From assembly GCA_964472565.1 (NCBI GenBank), contig CAYYNB010000007.1:8721-72720 (forward strand): DNA of 64,000 bases, written 5' to 3'. Position 1 is the first letter of the stretch; each line of letters opens with the position of its first letter. Source of the DNA: DATAMF01 sp964472565 (GTDB lineage: Bacteria > Chloroflexota > Anaerolineae > Aggregatilineales > Aggregatilineaceae). A model generated the notes under the pieces. That model made no database searches, was not told the origin of the DNA, and saw only the letters and a list, made by a program, of their open reading frames with translations. A program made the translations under genes and the position numbers. This document shows positions 27,381 to 36,011 of the stretch, one piece after another.

Positions 27381-28445
27381 ATGAAATATGATATGAAGGC
27401 CATCGAGTCCTTGTTAGGAAGCGAAGCCGACTATCTGCTCAACCATCAAAGTACCTGCATTCCGAAAAAAACGCTTTACCTGCCCAGCCCGGATTGGGTC
27501 GATCGGATCTTCGTACAGTCAGACCGCCCTATCCCCGTTTTGCGCAGCTTGCAGCAGTTGTTCAGTCATGGCCGTCTGGCGAATACCGGCTATTTGTCTA
27601 TTCTTCCGGTTGATCAGGGAATTGAGCACACCGCAGGCGCATCTTTTGCCCCTAACCCGATCTATTTTGATCCGGAAAAAATTGTCGAACTGGCAATCGA
27701 GGGCGGCTGCAACGCCGTCGCCTCAACGTTAGGTGTGTTGGGTGCGGTAGCCCGCAAGTATGCTCACCGGATTCCGTTTATCCTCAAGTTCAATCATAAT
27801 GAACTGATGACCTACCCGACGAAATACGATCAGATTTTCTTTGCTAATATCAAACAGGCGTATGATATGGGCGCGGTTGCCGTCGGCGCGACGATCTACT
27901 TTGGCTCGCCGGAATCCAGCCGCCAGATCACAGAAGTCAGTGAGGCGTTCAAGATCGCGCACGATATGGGTCTGGCCACAATCCTGTGGTGCTACACGCG
28001 CAACAATGCATTCAAAAAAGACGGCGTGGATTATCATGTCGCGGCTGACACCACCGGACAGGCCGATCATCTGGGCGCGACGATTGAAGCCGACATCCTC
28101 AAGCAGAAACTGCCCGAAAACAACGGCGGATTCAAGGCGATTGGCTTTGGAAAGTTCAGTGAAAAAATGTATGCCGAACTGACCACTGATCACCCAATCG
28201 ACCTGACGCGCTACCAACTCGCCAACGGGTACATGGGGCGTATTGGTCTGATCAACAGTGGCGGTGAGTCAAAAGGCGAAGGCGACCTCGCGCAGGCGGT
28301 CCGCACGGCTGTGATCAATAAGCGGGCGGGCGGCATGGGCTTGATCAGTGGCCGCAAAGCATTCCAACGTCCGATGAAGGACGGAGTGGAACTGCTGCAC
28401 GCCATTCAGGATGTGTATCTCGCCAAACAAATCACGATTGCCTAA
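27381..28445 (+). CDS. Class I fructose-bisphosphate aldolase (DhnA/FbaB type)
   Basis: About 354 residues, related to archaeal-type class I fructose-1,6-bisphosphate aldolase. Typical parts are LPVDQGIEHTAG near the N terminus, the IPFILKFNHNEL region with a Lys on a beta strand, AVGATIYFGSPESS, and GLISGRKAFQRP near the C terminus, where the catalytic Schiff-base Lys and phosphate site are expected. It splits fructose-1,6-bisphosphate to two triose phosphates in glycolysis and gluconeogenesis. GAGGAG (27368-27373) lies 7 bases before the ATG at 27381; the longer frame from 27306 is not used. Monocistronic: a strong terminator follows. Confidence 0.88.
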   Translation: MKYDMKAIESLLGSEADYLLNHQSTCIPKKTLYLPSPDWVDRIFVQSDRPIPVLRSLQQLFSHGRLANTGYLSILPVDQGIEHTAGASFAPNPIYFDPEKIVELAIEGGCNAVASTLGVLGAVARKYAHRIPFILKFNHNELMTYPTKYDQIFFANIKQAYDMGAVAVGATIYFGSPESSRQITEVSEAFKIAHDMGLATILWCYTRNNAFKKDGVDYHVAADTTGQADHLGATIEADILKQKLPENNGGFKAIGFGKFSEKMYAELTTDHPIDLTRYQLANGYMGRIGLINSGGESKGEGDLAQAVRTAVINKRAGGMGLISGRKAFQRPMKDGVELLHAIQDVYLAKQITIA

Positions 28446-28470
28446 TCGGGACATCGGGCTTGGCTGGAAA

Positions 28471-28499
28471 CAGGGACAGCTTGCTGCCCCTGTTTTTTT
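28471..28499 (+). terminator. Rho-independent terminator after the aldolase gene
   Basis: CAGGGaCAG / CTGcCCCTG stem with one mismatch and a 4-base loop (CTTG), followed by seven T (28493-28499). It also separates the aldolase from the SDR gene 16 bases on. Confidence 0.88.
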
Positions 28500-28515
28500 G
28501 CGAAAGGAGCGTATC

Positions 28516-29253
28516 ATGGCAAACTTTACAGTAAGACTCGATGGGCGCGCGGCGCTGGTGACGGGGGCGGGTGAAGGAATTGGGACGGCTATCGCACTGG
28601 CACTGGCAAACGCAGGGGCAGCGGTTTGTGTCAATGATGTAAATCCAGATCGTGCTGATCGAGTGGCCGAAGCAATCCAGTCCTCCGGTGGGCGGGCCAT
28701 TGCCTGGGTTGCGGATGTTTCGAACCGGTTCCAGGTTGCAGCTATGATCGAAAATATGCGCGACCAATTAGGCGGGCTGCATATTCTTGTGAATGCGGCA
28801 GGGGTCGAAAAACACGCCGATTTGCTGCTGTATGATGAATACGACTGGCGGCGTGTGCTCGAAGTCAATCTGACCGGAGCGTTTTTCTGTACTCAGCTTG
28901 GGGGGCGCGTGATGGCCGATGAAGGCGGTGGGACTATCGTCAATTTAGCCAGCCCAATCGGATATGTGCGTCCGGGGCAAGATATGGCGGCTTATACCGC
29001 CAGCAAAGCCGGATTGATCGGCCTGACCCGTGAATCGGCGCGAACGTTGGCCGCAAAACAGGTGCGGGTTAATGCGGTATGCCCGGCTAATATTACCCCT
29101 ACTGTTGAGCTTGCAGACCCCTGGCGTGTGCCACAGGGCCGGACGGGAATCCCCGACGAGGTTGCTTCCGTCGTCCTGTTTTTGTGCTCCGATGCCGCTT
29201 CCTTTGTGACCGGGCAAGCCATTCTTATCGACGGTGGCGAAAGTATGCTGTGA
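28516..29253 (+). CDS. Short-chain dehydrogenase/reductase (3-oxoacyl-ACP reductase-like)
   Basis: A 245-residue classical SDR. Cofactor motif TGAGEGIG (16-23), NAAG, the catalytic Ser in NLASPIG and YTASK (Tyr and Lys), and the C-terminal DGGE common to FabG-like enzymes. It uses NAD(P)H to interconvert a ketone and an alcohol. Asp in NDVNP after the second strand suggests NAD(H) preference (inference). AAAGGAG precedes the ATG at 28516; the upstream frame to 28411 crosses the terminator and is rejected. The substrate is unknown; an enoyl-CoA hydratase lies one gene downstream. Confidence 0.88.
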   Translation: MANFTVRLDGRAALVTGAGEGIGTAIALALANAGAAVCVNDVNPDRADRVAEAIQSSGGRAIAWVADVSNRFQVAAMIENMRDQLGGLHILVNAAGVEKHADLLLYDEYDWRRVLEVNLTGAFFCTQLGGRVMADEGGGTIVNLASPIGYVRPGQDMAAYTASKAGLIGLTRESARTLAAKQVRVNAVCPANITPTVELADPWRVPQGRTGIPDEVASVVLFLCSDAASFVTGQAILIDGGESML

Positions 29254-29325
29254 GCAAATTGAATCCCAGGCGCACGTACTGTAGAATATCGGCAGGTATT
29301 TGAATGAGCGACGGGTAAAAATACT

Positions 29326-30318
29326 ATGATCTCACGTACTGTCGAAGTCCGTATTGATAATCGTGCCCGACTGATGTCGGCGGTTTTGTCTGCTACCACT
29401 TGGCCTGCCACCGAACAAACGCGCCACCGTCACCGCGCGCATGTGCATGCTCGCAATTCAGCCAAGCGAGTCCAACCCCAGAGCAAACATCCCGCAGTAG
29501 TCGCTCTTCAGACTCTGCTCGATCAGGGAACCCCGCTTGAGGCAATCTATTCTTATGCGTTGAACCTGTCCTGGCCGGAAATCAGCCAAAAAGCCGTCCC
29601 GCCCTGGTCTCCCTTGCATTGGGATGAAGAACTGGCGGACTTTTATGTAAAAACTGATCTGGCAGCCTGGTGGCGCGAAGAAGATGACATTTGGCAGCAG
29701 GCATTAGAACACAGCCAAAAAATTGTTGTAAAAGCAAACGTTTATCAATTTTTCAAGCCTTTTGTTGGGGATGTCAGCGAACAACTGACCATGATGCCGA
29801 ACGCCTCTTATCCAAGTGATCGAGAAATCGGCGTGCGACTGGATAACGAGCTGTTTTGTCTGGTTCCGCCGCGTATCGCCTGGGGTGACAATGAACCCTG
29901 GCCCTTTAATGAAGATGAAGCGCATCTCTACCGGGGTATTGTCAGCGAATATGGCCGCTTGTTGATGGTATCCTATCTGCGCCAGCATGCAGCGACGATT
30001 GCACCCCTGGCTGAAAAGACACTGCCCATCAGTGACGAATTCCGCGCATTACATCCGATCTGGTCGGATCAATTTACGGAATTATTTGTCAAAGGCGCGG
30101 TGGCCCTGTTTCTCGAAGAAGCGGTTGGCCCCCAGGAAACCAAAGCCTTTTTGTTGATGGAAAACCGTCTGCACGGCATGACCATTTTACCTGGCGTTGT
30201 CAGTGTGTTGAAACGCTATTTGTCAGAGTATAAAGAAGGCCGTTACGAACGTTTTGCCGATTATCTGCCTGCCTTCCCCCAAGCGCTGCGTGTCGCCAAA
30301 CGAGTCGTCTCGCTATAA
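29326..30318 (+). CDS. Uncharacterised 330-residue protein
   Basis: No family recognised. The first ~60 residues are basic and His-rich (RHRHRAHVHARN) and look disordered. A compact acidic, Trp-rich domain follows (about 60-330) with WSPLHWDEELADFYV, LMMPN-like TMMPNASYPSD and a helical C terminus. No signal peptide or membrane span. The Shine-Dalgarno is poor before ATG 29326 and a start further in (ATG 29374) is possible. The gene ends 9 bases before the enoyl-CoA hydratase gene, with which it is probably cotranscribed. The order of segments faintly recalls gluzincin-like folds, but no HExxH motif is present, so no enzymatic role is proposed. Confidence 0.75.
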   Translation: MISRTVEVRIDNRARLMSAVLSATTWPATEQTRHRHRAHVHARNSAKRVQPQSKHPAVVALQTLLDQGTPLEAIYSYALNLSWPEISQKAVPPWSPLHWDEELADFYVKTDLAAWWREEDDIWQQALEHSQKIVVKANVYQFFKPFVGDVSEQLTMMPNASYPSDREIGVRLDNELFCLVPPRIAWGDNEPWPFNEDEAHLYRGIVSEYGRLLMVSYLRQHAATIAPLAEKTLPISDEFRALHPIWSDQFTELFVKGAVALFLEEAVGPQETKAFLLMENRLHGMTILPGVVSVLKRYLSEYKEGRYERFADYLPAFPQALRVAKRVVSL

Positions 30319-30327
30319 GGAGGAACC

Positions 30328-31098
30328 ATGGAACATATTCTTGTCGAGCGTCCGGCGGATGGCGTTGGCTTAGTCCGACTCAACCGTCCGCGCGCCTTCA
30401 ATTCGCTTACAGGTCCGCTGATGGACGAACTGATGAGCGCGTTAGAAGACATGGATCAAGACTCAGCGATTGGCTGCATGATCATCACCGGCAGCGATAA
30501 AGCATTTGCGGCGGGCGCGGATATTGCGGAGATGGCGCAAAAAACGCCCATCGAGATGATGCGGATGGCCTTTATTGCCCGCTGGGAACGATTGCGCGGG
30601 CTGCACAAGCCTGTCATTGCAGCGGTGAGCGGTTATGCGCTGGGCGGTGGCTGCGAATTGGCGCTGGCCTGCGATATGATTGTTGCGTCGGAGACCGCCA
30701 TATTCGGCCAGCCGGAGATTAATCTGGGTGTGATCCCCGGCGCAGGCGGTACACAGCGTTTGACGCGTACCATTGGGAAAGCTCTCACGATGGAAATGTG
30801 CCTGAATGATCGCCGTCTGACTGCACTGGAGGCTGAACGGTTCGGGCTGGTTAACCGGGTTGCGCCGGTAGAAGAATACCTGAATGTCGCCATCAACCTT
30901 GCCGCGGAGATCGCAGGCCGCGCGCCGGTAGCCGTCCAGTTTGTGAAAGAGGCTATCAACACCGCACTCGAAACCCCGCTGGCAGCAGGGTTAGCGCATG
31001 AGCGTAACCTTTTTTATGCGCTGTTCGCGACGCAGGATCAGAAAGAGGGCATGGACGCTTTTTTGAACAAACGCAAACCGGAATGGCAGGGGAAGTAA
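30328..31098 (+). CDS. Enoyl-CoA hydratase/isomerase family protein
   Basis: A 256-residue crotonase-fold protein. The oxyanion-hole segments are AFAAGADIAEM and GYALGGGCELALACD, and the two catalytic glutamates of enoyl-CoA hydratase are in place: the first in GGGCEL, the second in GQPEINLGVIPGAGG. It adds water to trans-2-enoyl-CoA in beta-oxidation or a related acyl-CoA pathway. A strong AAGGAGG Shine-Dalgarno precedes the ATG. It follows the unknown 330-residue gene by 9 bases. The next gene reads in the same frame after the TAA. Confidence 0.9.
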   Translation: MEHILVERPADGVGLVRLNRPRAFNSLTGPLMDELMSALEDMDQDSAIGCMIITGSDKAFAAGADIAEMAQKTPIEMMRMAFIARWERLRGLHKPVIAAVSGYALGGGCELALACDMIVASETAIFGQPEINLGVIPGAGGTQRLTRTIGKALTMEMCLNDRRLTALEAERFGLVNRVAPVEEYLNVAINLAAEIAGRAPVAVQFVKEAINTALETPLAAGLAHERNLFYALFATQDQKEGMDAFLNKRKPEWQGK

Positions 31099-31122
31099 AC
31101 TCATAACCAGAGGTGGTTTGTT

Positions 31123-31749
31123 ATTTCAACTCAAGTCATACTGTTTTACACGGCCAATCTAAAAGGGAACCTGGCGCTGCTGCCGCGCTTGTTTACGCTT
31201 ATCCAGCAGCGGCGAGGCGATAAACTTGTATTTTTGCTTGATTTAGGTGATGCCTGTTCACTTGAGTCCTGGGTCTGTCGGGCCACACAGGGCCGTGCGC
31301 CTATGTTGGTTTTCGACAGTATGGGGTATGATGCAGCGATTATCGGAGGACCAGAAGCAGTTTCAATTCCGGTGCCTTCGCTGCGGCAGCTTGTGGCTAA
31401 CAGCATGATGCCGGTAATCATTTGGGGGCGCGTGGCGCGGCTGTCTAAGCGCGGAGTTGCGTTTAATATTGCCAGTGGAGAAGCCGTTTTGCCGGAAGGT
31501 GAGCCAGGCATACAGGTTGATCGGTCCACCCAAACACTACCTGCGAATAACACTTTGGTTCCCGTTCTGGGGGATGTTCCGCAGGGGCATTTAGCACAGG
31601 TTGAACTTTCCTGGCCGGAATGGGCTGTTTTAGACGCGCAGTATGTCGAGTTGTCAGCGGAAATTCAGCCCGATTCTACCATCGGGGCGATTGTCGAACT
31701 TGTCGAAGCGGAGGCGCACCACTACGCACAACAGCGGGGGGAGCGATGA
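31123..31749 (+). CDS. 5'-nucleotidase/metallophosphatase-like protein with degenerate metal site
   Basis: About 208 residues if started at 31123. The N terminus reads VILFYTANLKGNL ... LLDLGD ... GYDAAIIGGPEA, which follows the pattern of the UshA/YfkN metallophosphoesterase domain (DxHGN, GD, GNHE) with several metal ligands replaced: NLKGN for DLHGN and GGPE for GNHE. It therefore may be a pseudo-enzyme. The only standard start codon, TTG at 31189, would remove the first strand and has no ribosome site. An ATT at 31123 lies 6 bases after AGAGGTGG, so a non-canonical ATT start is proposed. The stop overlaps the next gene by 4 bases (ATGA). Confidence 0.6.
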   Translation: MSTQVILFYTANLKGNLALLPRLFTLIQQRRGDKLVFLLDLGDACSLESWVCRATQGRAPMLVFDSMGYDAAIIGGPEAVSIPVPSLRQLVANSMMPVIIWGRVARLSKRGVAFNIASGEAVLPEGEPGIQVDRSTQTLPANNTLVPVLGDVPQGHLAQVELSWPEWAVLDAQYVELSAEIQPDSTIGAIVELVEAEAHHYAQQRGER

Positions 31750-32648
31750 ATCAATCGGAAATTATTCAAAAGTTAGATGTTTTTTTTAACGTTCATGCTT
31801 TTAACGAGCGCGATTTCTGGACGGAGGTTATCCCGCCTGGAAGCCTGGCAATTTACGAACAATTTGCGTCTTCCGGCTTTATCCAGGGAACCTGGAATGG
31901 GCTGATGTTGAATAACGCGGAAGAAATTGATCGGGTTTATCTGGTGGTGTTCCCGGTCCAGGCGGTGCTGGATACCATTTTGGCGCTCGAACTCGAACGC
32001 TCCGCGCCGGGGGCTATGATCTTCTGCAATCATGCCGCTGACTATGAAGAATATGGTCGTGGTTTTGTGGCGCTCACCGAAGCTCAGTTGGAAGATTTGC
32101 GCGAACACAAAATCAGCTACTACTGCTGTCATGCGCCGCTGGACTGTCACCCTGAAATCAGCACGGTGGTCGCATTGGCCCAGGCCATCAAACTCCGCGA
32201 TTGGTCGATGTTTTCACCGCATTATCACGGCATGGAAGGCGTACATGGCCGTGTGTCGGATATGTCCTTTGCCAAATTTGCTGAAAATCTGAGTGCCGCT
32301 ACTGATTTGCCGTATATCGCCTATAACCAGATTCGGTTCAACGGCCAACCAGTGGAACATGTCGCGGTGATTCCGGGTGGCGGAAATGTGCCCAGACACC
32401 TGGAAATGGCGCGCGATTTAGGCTGTGATACATTTGTGTCGGGGTATTGGTGGCCCAGCGGGCAGCATGAGTATGCCGTGCAACAGCGCGACTTACTGCG
32501 CGACCTGGTACCGGGGTTGGGAATGAATCTACTTGGCACATCACATTATGCCAGCGAAATGCCTGTCATGCGTGATCAGATGCCGGGCTGGTTCCGCAAT
32601 GCCGGGATCGAAGCACGCTTTATCAGGCAGCCTGATCCCTGGCATTAA
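31746..32648 (+). CDS. Nif3-like dinuclear metal centre protein
   Basis: About 300 residues, Nif3/YbgI/DUF34 family. The metal ligands expected at the centre are visible in the usual order: FCNHAADYE near residue 100, YCCHAPLDCH at about 127-136, and SHYASE close to the C terminus (His and Glu). Function of the family is unsettled (GTP cyclohydrolase-like annotation, metal trafficking). The ATG at 31746 overlaps the stop of the upstream 5'-nucleotidase-like gene, and the GGGGGAGCG just before is the ribosome site; translation coupling suggests joint function. The first motif is atypical (NHAAD rather than HHP). Confidence 0.82.
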   Translation: MNQSEIIQKLDVFFNVHAFNERDFWTEVIPPGSLAIYEQFASSGFIQGTWNGLMLNNAEEIDRVYLVVFPVQAVLDTILALELERSAPGAMIFCNHAADYEEYGRGFVALTEAQLEDLREHKISYYCCHAPLDCHPEISTVVALAQAIKLRDWSMFSPHYHGMEGVHGRVSDMSFAKFAENLSAATDLPYIAYNQIRFNGQPVEHVAVIPGGGNVPRHLEMARDLGCDTFVSGYWWPSGQHEYAVQQRDLLRDLVPGLGMNLLGTSHYASEMPVMRDQMPGWFRNAGIEARFIRQPDPWH

Positions 32649-32676
32649 AAAAGCAGGGCTGGTTTCCTCGCCCTGC
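32647..32676 (-). terminator. Terminator of the ffh-DUF503 operon
   Basis: Perfect 7-bp stem GCAGGGC / GCCCTGC (32653-32659, 32670-32676), 10-base loop, followed on the minus strand by TTTTTT. It directly abuts the DUF503 stop and marks the end of the seven-gene minus-strand operon. Confidence 0.85.
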
Positions 32677-32970
32677 CTAACGGATATGGATGATCTCAAA
32701 TGTATGATCCATGATTTCCAGATCAGGCCGGTTGCGTTCGATCCAGCCTAAAATGGTTTCCAGCTTATTTTCGGCGTGTTCTTCGGTTGTACTGATGATG
32801 GCAATCCCAATAGCCGCCGACTGCCAGACATCATGGAGATCGACTTCGGCCACTGCAATATTGAATTCTTTATGCAGACGCGCGATCAAAGTCTTGAGAA
32901 TGCCGCGTTTCTCCTTCAGCGAATTCACGCCGGGGAGATGTAAGTCAACCGTTGCTGCTACGATTACCAT
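32677..32970 (-). CDS. DUF503 family protein (YlxP-like)
   Basis: A 97-residue small cytosolic protein. It matches the DUF503 pattern: an N-terminal beta strand VIVAATVDLHLPGVNSLKEKR, the segment AVAEVDLHDVWQSAAIGIA, and a C-terminal amphipathic helix. In Bacillus-like genomes the family sits beside ribosome biogenesis genes (rbfA), and here it ends an ffh/rpsP/rimM operon, which agrees with a ribosome or RNA role (inference). It lies 14 bases after manC. Confidence 0.88.
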   Translation of the reverse strand: MVIVAATVDLHLPGVNSLKEKRGILKTLIARLHKEFNIAVAEVDLHDVWQSAAIGIAIISTTEEHAENKLETILGWIERNRPDLEIMDHTFEIIHIR

Positions 32971-32984
32971 AGGCCCTGCGCACC

Positions 32985-34070
32985 CTATAAGTGCGCTAAA
33001 TCACCTGCTTCAGTGAGCTGGGCTACGACCTGCCGCACATCTTGCGAGCGCTCCCGATGGCAGACCAGCAGCACATCATCCGTATCGACAATGACAATAT
33101 CCTCAATGCCAATGGTTACAACCATTCGATCACTGACAATCAACGTTTCGCGGGTGTCAATTTTAACATGCTCCTGATCTTTCCCGCGCGAAACATTGCC
33201 GTTGAGATCGCCCGACAACACCTCAAACAGGGTGGCCCAACTGCCGACATCACTCCAGCCGATGTCTACCGGGATCACCGCCATATTTTCGGCCCCTTCC
33301 ATCACCGCATAGTCGATGGAAAGTTTTTTCAACTCCGGCCACAGCCGATCCAGTTCCGCGTCATAATCAGGACGATCGATGGCCTGAGCAATCTGCATGA
33401 TTACCGTATACATATCGAGGCGCTGGCGCTGAAATTCCTGCAAAACCTGCCCGGTACGCCACACAAACATCCCGCTGTTCCAGCTATATAACCCCGTCAT
33501 TAAAAATTCGGTGGCCGTTTTCTGGTCCGGTTTTTCAGTGAACCCGGCGGAATAATACGCTTGAAACTCGCCCATCTTTTTGAGCGGTTCGCCGCGTTTG
33601 ATATACCCAAACCCCGTCGAGGGGAAAGAAGGCGAAATCCCTAAAGTCGCAATGTAACCCTGTGCCGCCATTTCGCCACACGCTTTTAACACGCGCCGGA
33701 ACTTATCATTATCCGCGATATGATGATCGGCGGTCAAAACGGCGATAATGGCATCCGGGTCCCGGTGCTGGATATGAATGGTTCCTAATGCGGCTGCTGG
33801 ACCACTGTTGCGTCCATGCGGCTCCACAATAAAATTTTCCGCCGGAATCTGTGGTGTGCTTTGGCGGAGTTCATCAACATAATCACGCCCCGTGACGACA
33901 AAAATCCGTTCAGGCGGCAGAAATCCCTCAACTACTCGCTCTACCGTCGCCTGAAACATCGTCCGATCTTCCACCAGCGGCAGCATCTGTTTGGGGCGTG
34001 TCTTACGGCTTAGGGGCCACAAGCGCGTGCCCCCACCACCCGCCATAATGAGTACATAGAAGTGATCCAT
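32985..34070 (-). CDS. manC: Mannose-1-phosphate guanylyltransferase
   Basis: A 361-residue nucleotidyltransferase that makes GDP-mannose from mannose-1-phosphate and GTP. The signature MAGGGGTRLWPLSRKTRPKQ (9-28) is complete and EPHGRNSGPAAALG, TADHHI and EKP motifs follow in order. The length is that of the stand-alone enzyme without a phosphomannose isomerase domain. The gene supplies sugar nucleotide for surface glycans. It follows dprA by 30 bases in an otherwise translation-related operon; an insertion of a sugar-nucleotide gene there is unusual. Confidence 0.92.
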   Translation of the reverse strand: MDHFYVLIMAGGGGTRLWPLSRKTRPKQMLPLVEDRTMFQATVERVVEGFLPPERIFVVTGRDYVDELRQSTPQIPAENFIVEPHGRNSGPAAALGTIHIQHRDPDAIIAVLTADHHIADNDKFRRVLKACGEMAAQGYIATLGISPSFPSTGFGYIKRGEPLKKMGEFQAYYSAGFTEKPDQKTATEFLMTGLYSWNSGMFVWRTGQVLQEFQRQRLDMYTVIMQIAQAIDRPDYDAELDRLWPELKKLSIDYAVMEGAENMAVIPVDIGWSDVGSWATLFEVLSGDLNGNVSRGKDQEHVKIDTRETLIVSDRMVVTIGIEDIVIVDTDDVLLVCHRERSQDVRQVVAQLTEAGDLAHL

Positions 34071-34100
34071 GGTTATACCTGTACCTGATAATAAACAAAA

Positions 34101-35216
34101 TCAATCCAGCCGGTAAAGTGCTCCACCGCCTCGCGCCAGGGTGTACTGCATGCCTTCAACGCGGCGCACAAGGCCCTTTAATTCCATCAGCGACAAGGTG
34201 CTGCTCAACTGCACAATGGGCAGACCGGAAAGCCGGCAAATCTCATCAATATGCAGCGGTTCGGTTCCCAGAACCTTGATGACCGCTGCTTCTGTGGGGT
34301 CAACGGGCGCAATTTCCCGAATCTTGGTGCGCGTTTCAACCGTTACCGCCGTCAAATTCAACTCATCCATAATATCTTCGACCCGCATCACCAGTTTTGC
34401 GCCCTGTTGAATCAAACGATTCGCCCCGGCGCTGTTTTTCGACGTGATGTTGCCCGGCACTGCAAAGACATCGCGGCCCTGATCGGCGGCAACATCGGCG
34501 GTAAGTAGCGCCCCGCTGCTGGCTGGTGCTTCGACGACCACCACCCCCAGCGAAAATCCACTGATGATCCGGTTGCGCACCGGAAAATTTTTACCTTCTG
34601 GTGGCGTACCCGGCGGGAACTCGGTCACAACTGCACCATGATCCATAATTTCTTCGGCCAGATGGCGATGCTCCGGTGGATAAATGGTATCAATTCCACA
34701 GCCCATCACCGCTATCGTCCGCCCGCCGGAATCGAGTGCAGCACGGTGAGCTGCCGCGTCAATACCAAGCGCCAACCCGCTGACAATCGTGATTCCGGCA
34801 TTCACCAGCCCGGCAACCAGATCGTGGGTAACATCACGCCCATAAACTGTTGCGCGGCGGGTACCGACAAAGGCCACCGCCCAGCGATCTGCCTCTTCGA
34901 GCGTACCTTTGAAATAGAGAACAGGAGGGGCGTCGGGTATTTCGCGTAGTAGGGCAGGGTAGTCGGGATCGTCCAGAGTGACAACAGACACGCCCAGAGC
35001 CTCTACTTCATCGGCCAGCTTATCGGGGTTAATGGATTGGCGGGCCAGAAGGACATTCGCCAGCGAACGGCGATCCAAACCGGCGGCCAGTAAATCCGTT
35101 TCAGACGCGCGCCAGGCCAGTTCCAGGTCGCCAAAATAACGCGCCAGCGCTTGCAACCGCACCGGGCCGATCCCGTTGATCACATGAAAACCCAACCAAT
35201 ATTTGCGCGCGCTCAT
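34101..35216 (-). CDS. dprA: DNA-processing protein DprA
   Basis: About 371 residues, DprA/Smf family, which loads RecA on incoming single-stranded DNA during transformation. The Rossmann-fold core shows VGTRRATVYGRD, SGLALGIDAAAHRAAL, MGCGIDTIYPPEHR, TEFPPGTPP and RNRIISG. A C-terminal winged-helix (about 305-365, EICRLSGLPI...) matches the DML1-like domain. The N-terminal HhH-like segment has GIGPVRLQAL. The ATG at 35216 is 8 bases after the rimM stop; the frame could extend to 35246 but would overlap rimM. DprA suggests competence or general recombination. Confidence 0.92.
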   Translation of the reverse strand: MSARKYWLGFHVINGIGPVRLQALARYFGDLELAWRASETDLLAAGLDRRSLANVLLARQSINPDKLADEVEALGVSVVTLDDPDYPALLREIPDAPPVLYFKGTLEEADRWAVAFVGTRRATVYGRDVTHDLVAGLVNAGITIVSGLALGIDAAAHRAALDSGGRTIAVMGCGIDTIYPPEHRHLAEEIMDHGAVVTEFPPGTPPEGKNFPVRNRIISGFSLGVVVVEAPASSGALLTADVAADQGRDVFAVPGNITSKNSAGANRLIQQGAKLVMRVEDIMDELNLTAVTVETRTKIREIAPVDPTEAAVIKVLGTEPLHIDEICRLSGLPIVQLSSTLSLMELKGLVRRVEGMQYTLARGGGALYRLD

Positions 35217-35223
35217 GACGGTT

Positions 35224-35754
35224 TTAGTCGCCGAGCAATCCATCAAGCAGCTTGACGGTCATGATTCGGGCTTCAATATCGACATCGATCACGCATTCTT
35301 TGGTATCAGGCAGCAAGATTTCACCGCGCGGCCCTTGCACCACATACACATCATTCGCGCCGGTTTCCAGCACTTCAGTGACCTTGCCAAGCACTTCGCC
35401 ATCGGCAGTTTGCACCAAAAGGCCAATAGTCTGAAACAGGTAAAATTCATCCTCTTCCAGCGGGACGGCATCTTCCAGCGCCACCATCACATACTGATCG
35501 CGCAGCAGATCCGCGTCATCCCGATCTTCAATGCCTTCAAATGACAAAATTAAGTATTCCTGGTGGCGGCGCACATGGGCCAGTTCATGGGCGACTGCAT
35601 CCGCGGCGGATTCAGGATCGGAGCCGATATAAATACGCGCGCCGGGCTGGATACGTTCGGGAAAATCGGTTAACACACGGATACGGACTTCGCCCCGCAC
35701 GCCATGTGGACGCAAGACCCGGCCAAGCAGCAAGAAGGGAGGCTGGTTATCCAT
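35224..35754 (-). CDS. rimM: Ribosome maturation factor RimM
   Basis: About 176 residues, at the usual length of RimM. The N-terminal RimM domain has GRVLRPHGVRGEVRIRVLTDFPER; the C-terminal PRC-barrel includes EDEFYLFQTIGL, GEVLGKVTEVLETGANDVYVV and a final DIEARIMTVKLLDGLLGD. It binds ribosomal protein S19 in 30S assembly. The start is ATG 35754, with a GTG one codon earlier directly after the khpA stop. The usual partner trmD is not in this operon. Confidence 0.93.
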   Translation of the reverse strand: MDNQPPFLLLGRVLRPHGVRGEVRIRVLTDFPERIQPGARIYIGSDPESAADAVAHELAHVRRHQEYLILSFEGIEDRDDADLLRDQYVMVALEDAVPLEEDEFYLFQTIGLLVQTADGEVLGKVTEVLETGANDVYVVQGPRGEILLPDTKECVIDVDIEARIMTVKLLDGLLGD

Positions 35755-35757
35755 CAC

Positions 35758-35985
35758 TTATACAATATCAAGATTAATACGTTTGCCTTCTTTGGCCGCA
35801 ACCACGCGTACCAGGACGCGCATCGCATTTGCCACCCGCCCGTTTTTGCCGATAATCCGGCCCATATCTTCGGGCGCAACTTCGAGTTCGAGCGTGCTGG
35901 AATGGCCGCTAGCTACTTCGGTCACTTTGACCTGAGACGGATCATCGACCAATGACTTCGCAATATATTCGACCAGTTCTTTCAT
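35758..35985 (-). CDS. khpA: KH-domain RNA-binding protein KhpA
   Basis: A 75-residue single KH-domain protein (YlqC/KhpA). The motif GRIIGKNGRVANAMR contains the GxxG loop. Family members bind RNA with KhpB and often lie between rpsP and rimM, as here. ATG 35985 gives the standard N terminus (MKELVEYIAKSLVDDP) and AGGGA lies 8 bases upstream; longer frames add MALMLGKKA, which is not typical. A strong hairpin lies directly upstream of this start. Confidence 0.92.
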   Translation of the reverse strand: MKELVEYIAKSLVDDPSQVKVTEVASGHSSTLELEVAPEDMGRIIGKNGRVANAMRVLVRVVAAKEGKRINLDIV

Positions 35986-36011
35986 CGCTTTTTTCCCTAG
36001 CATTAAGGCCA

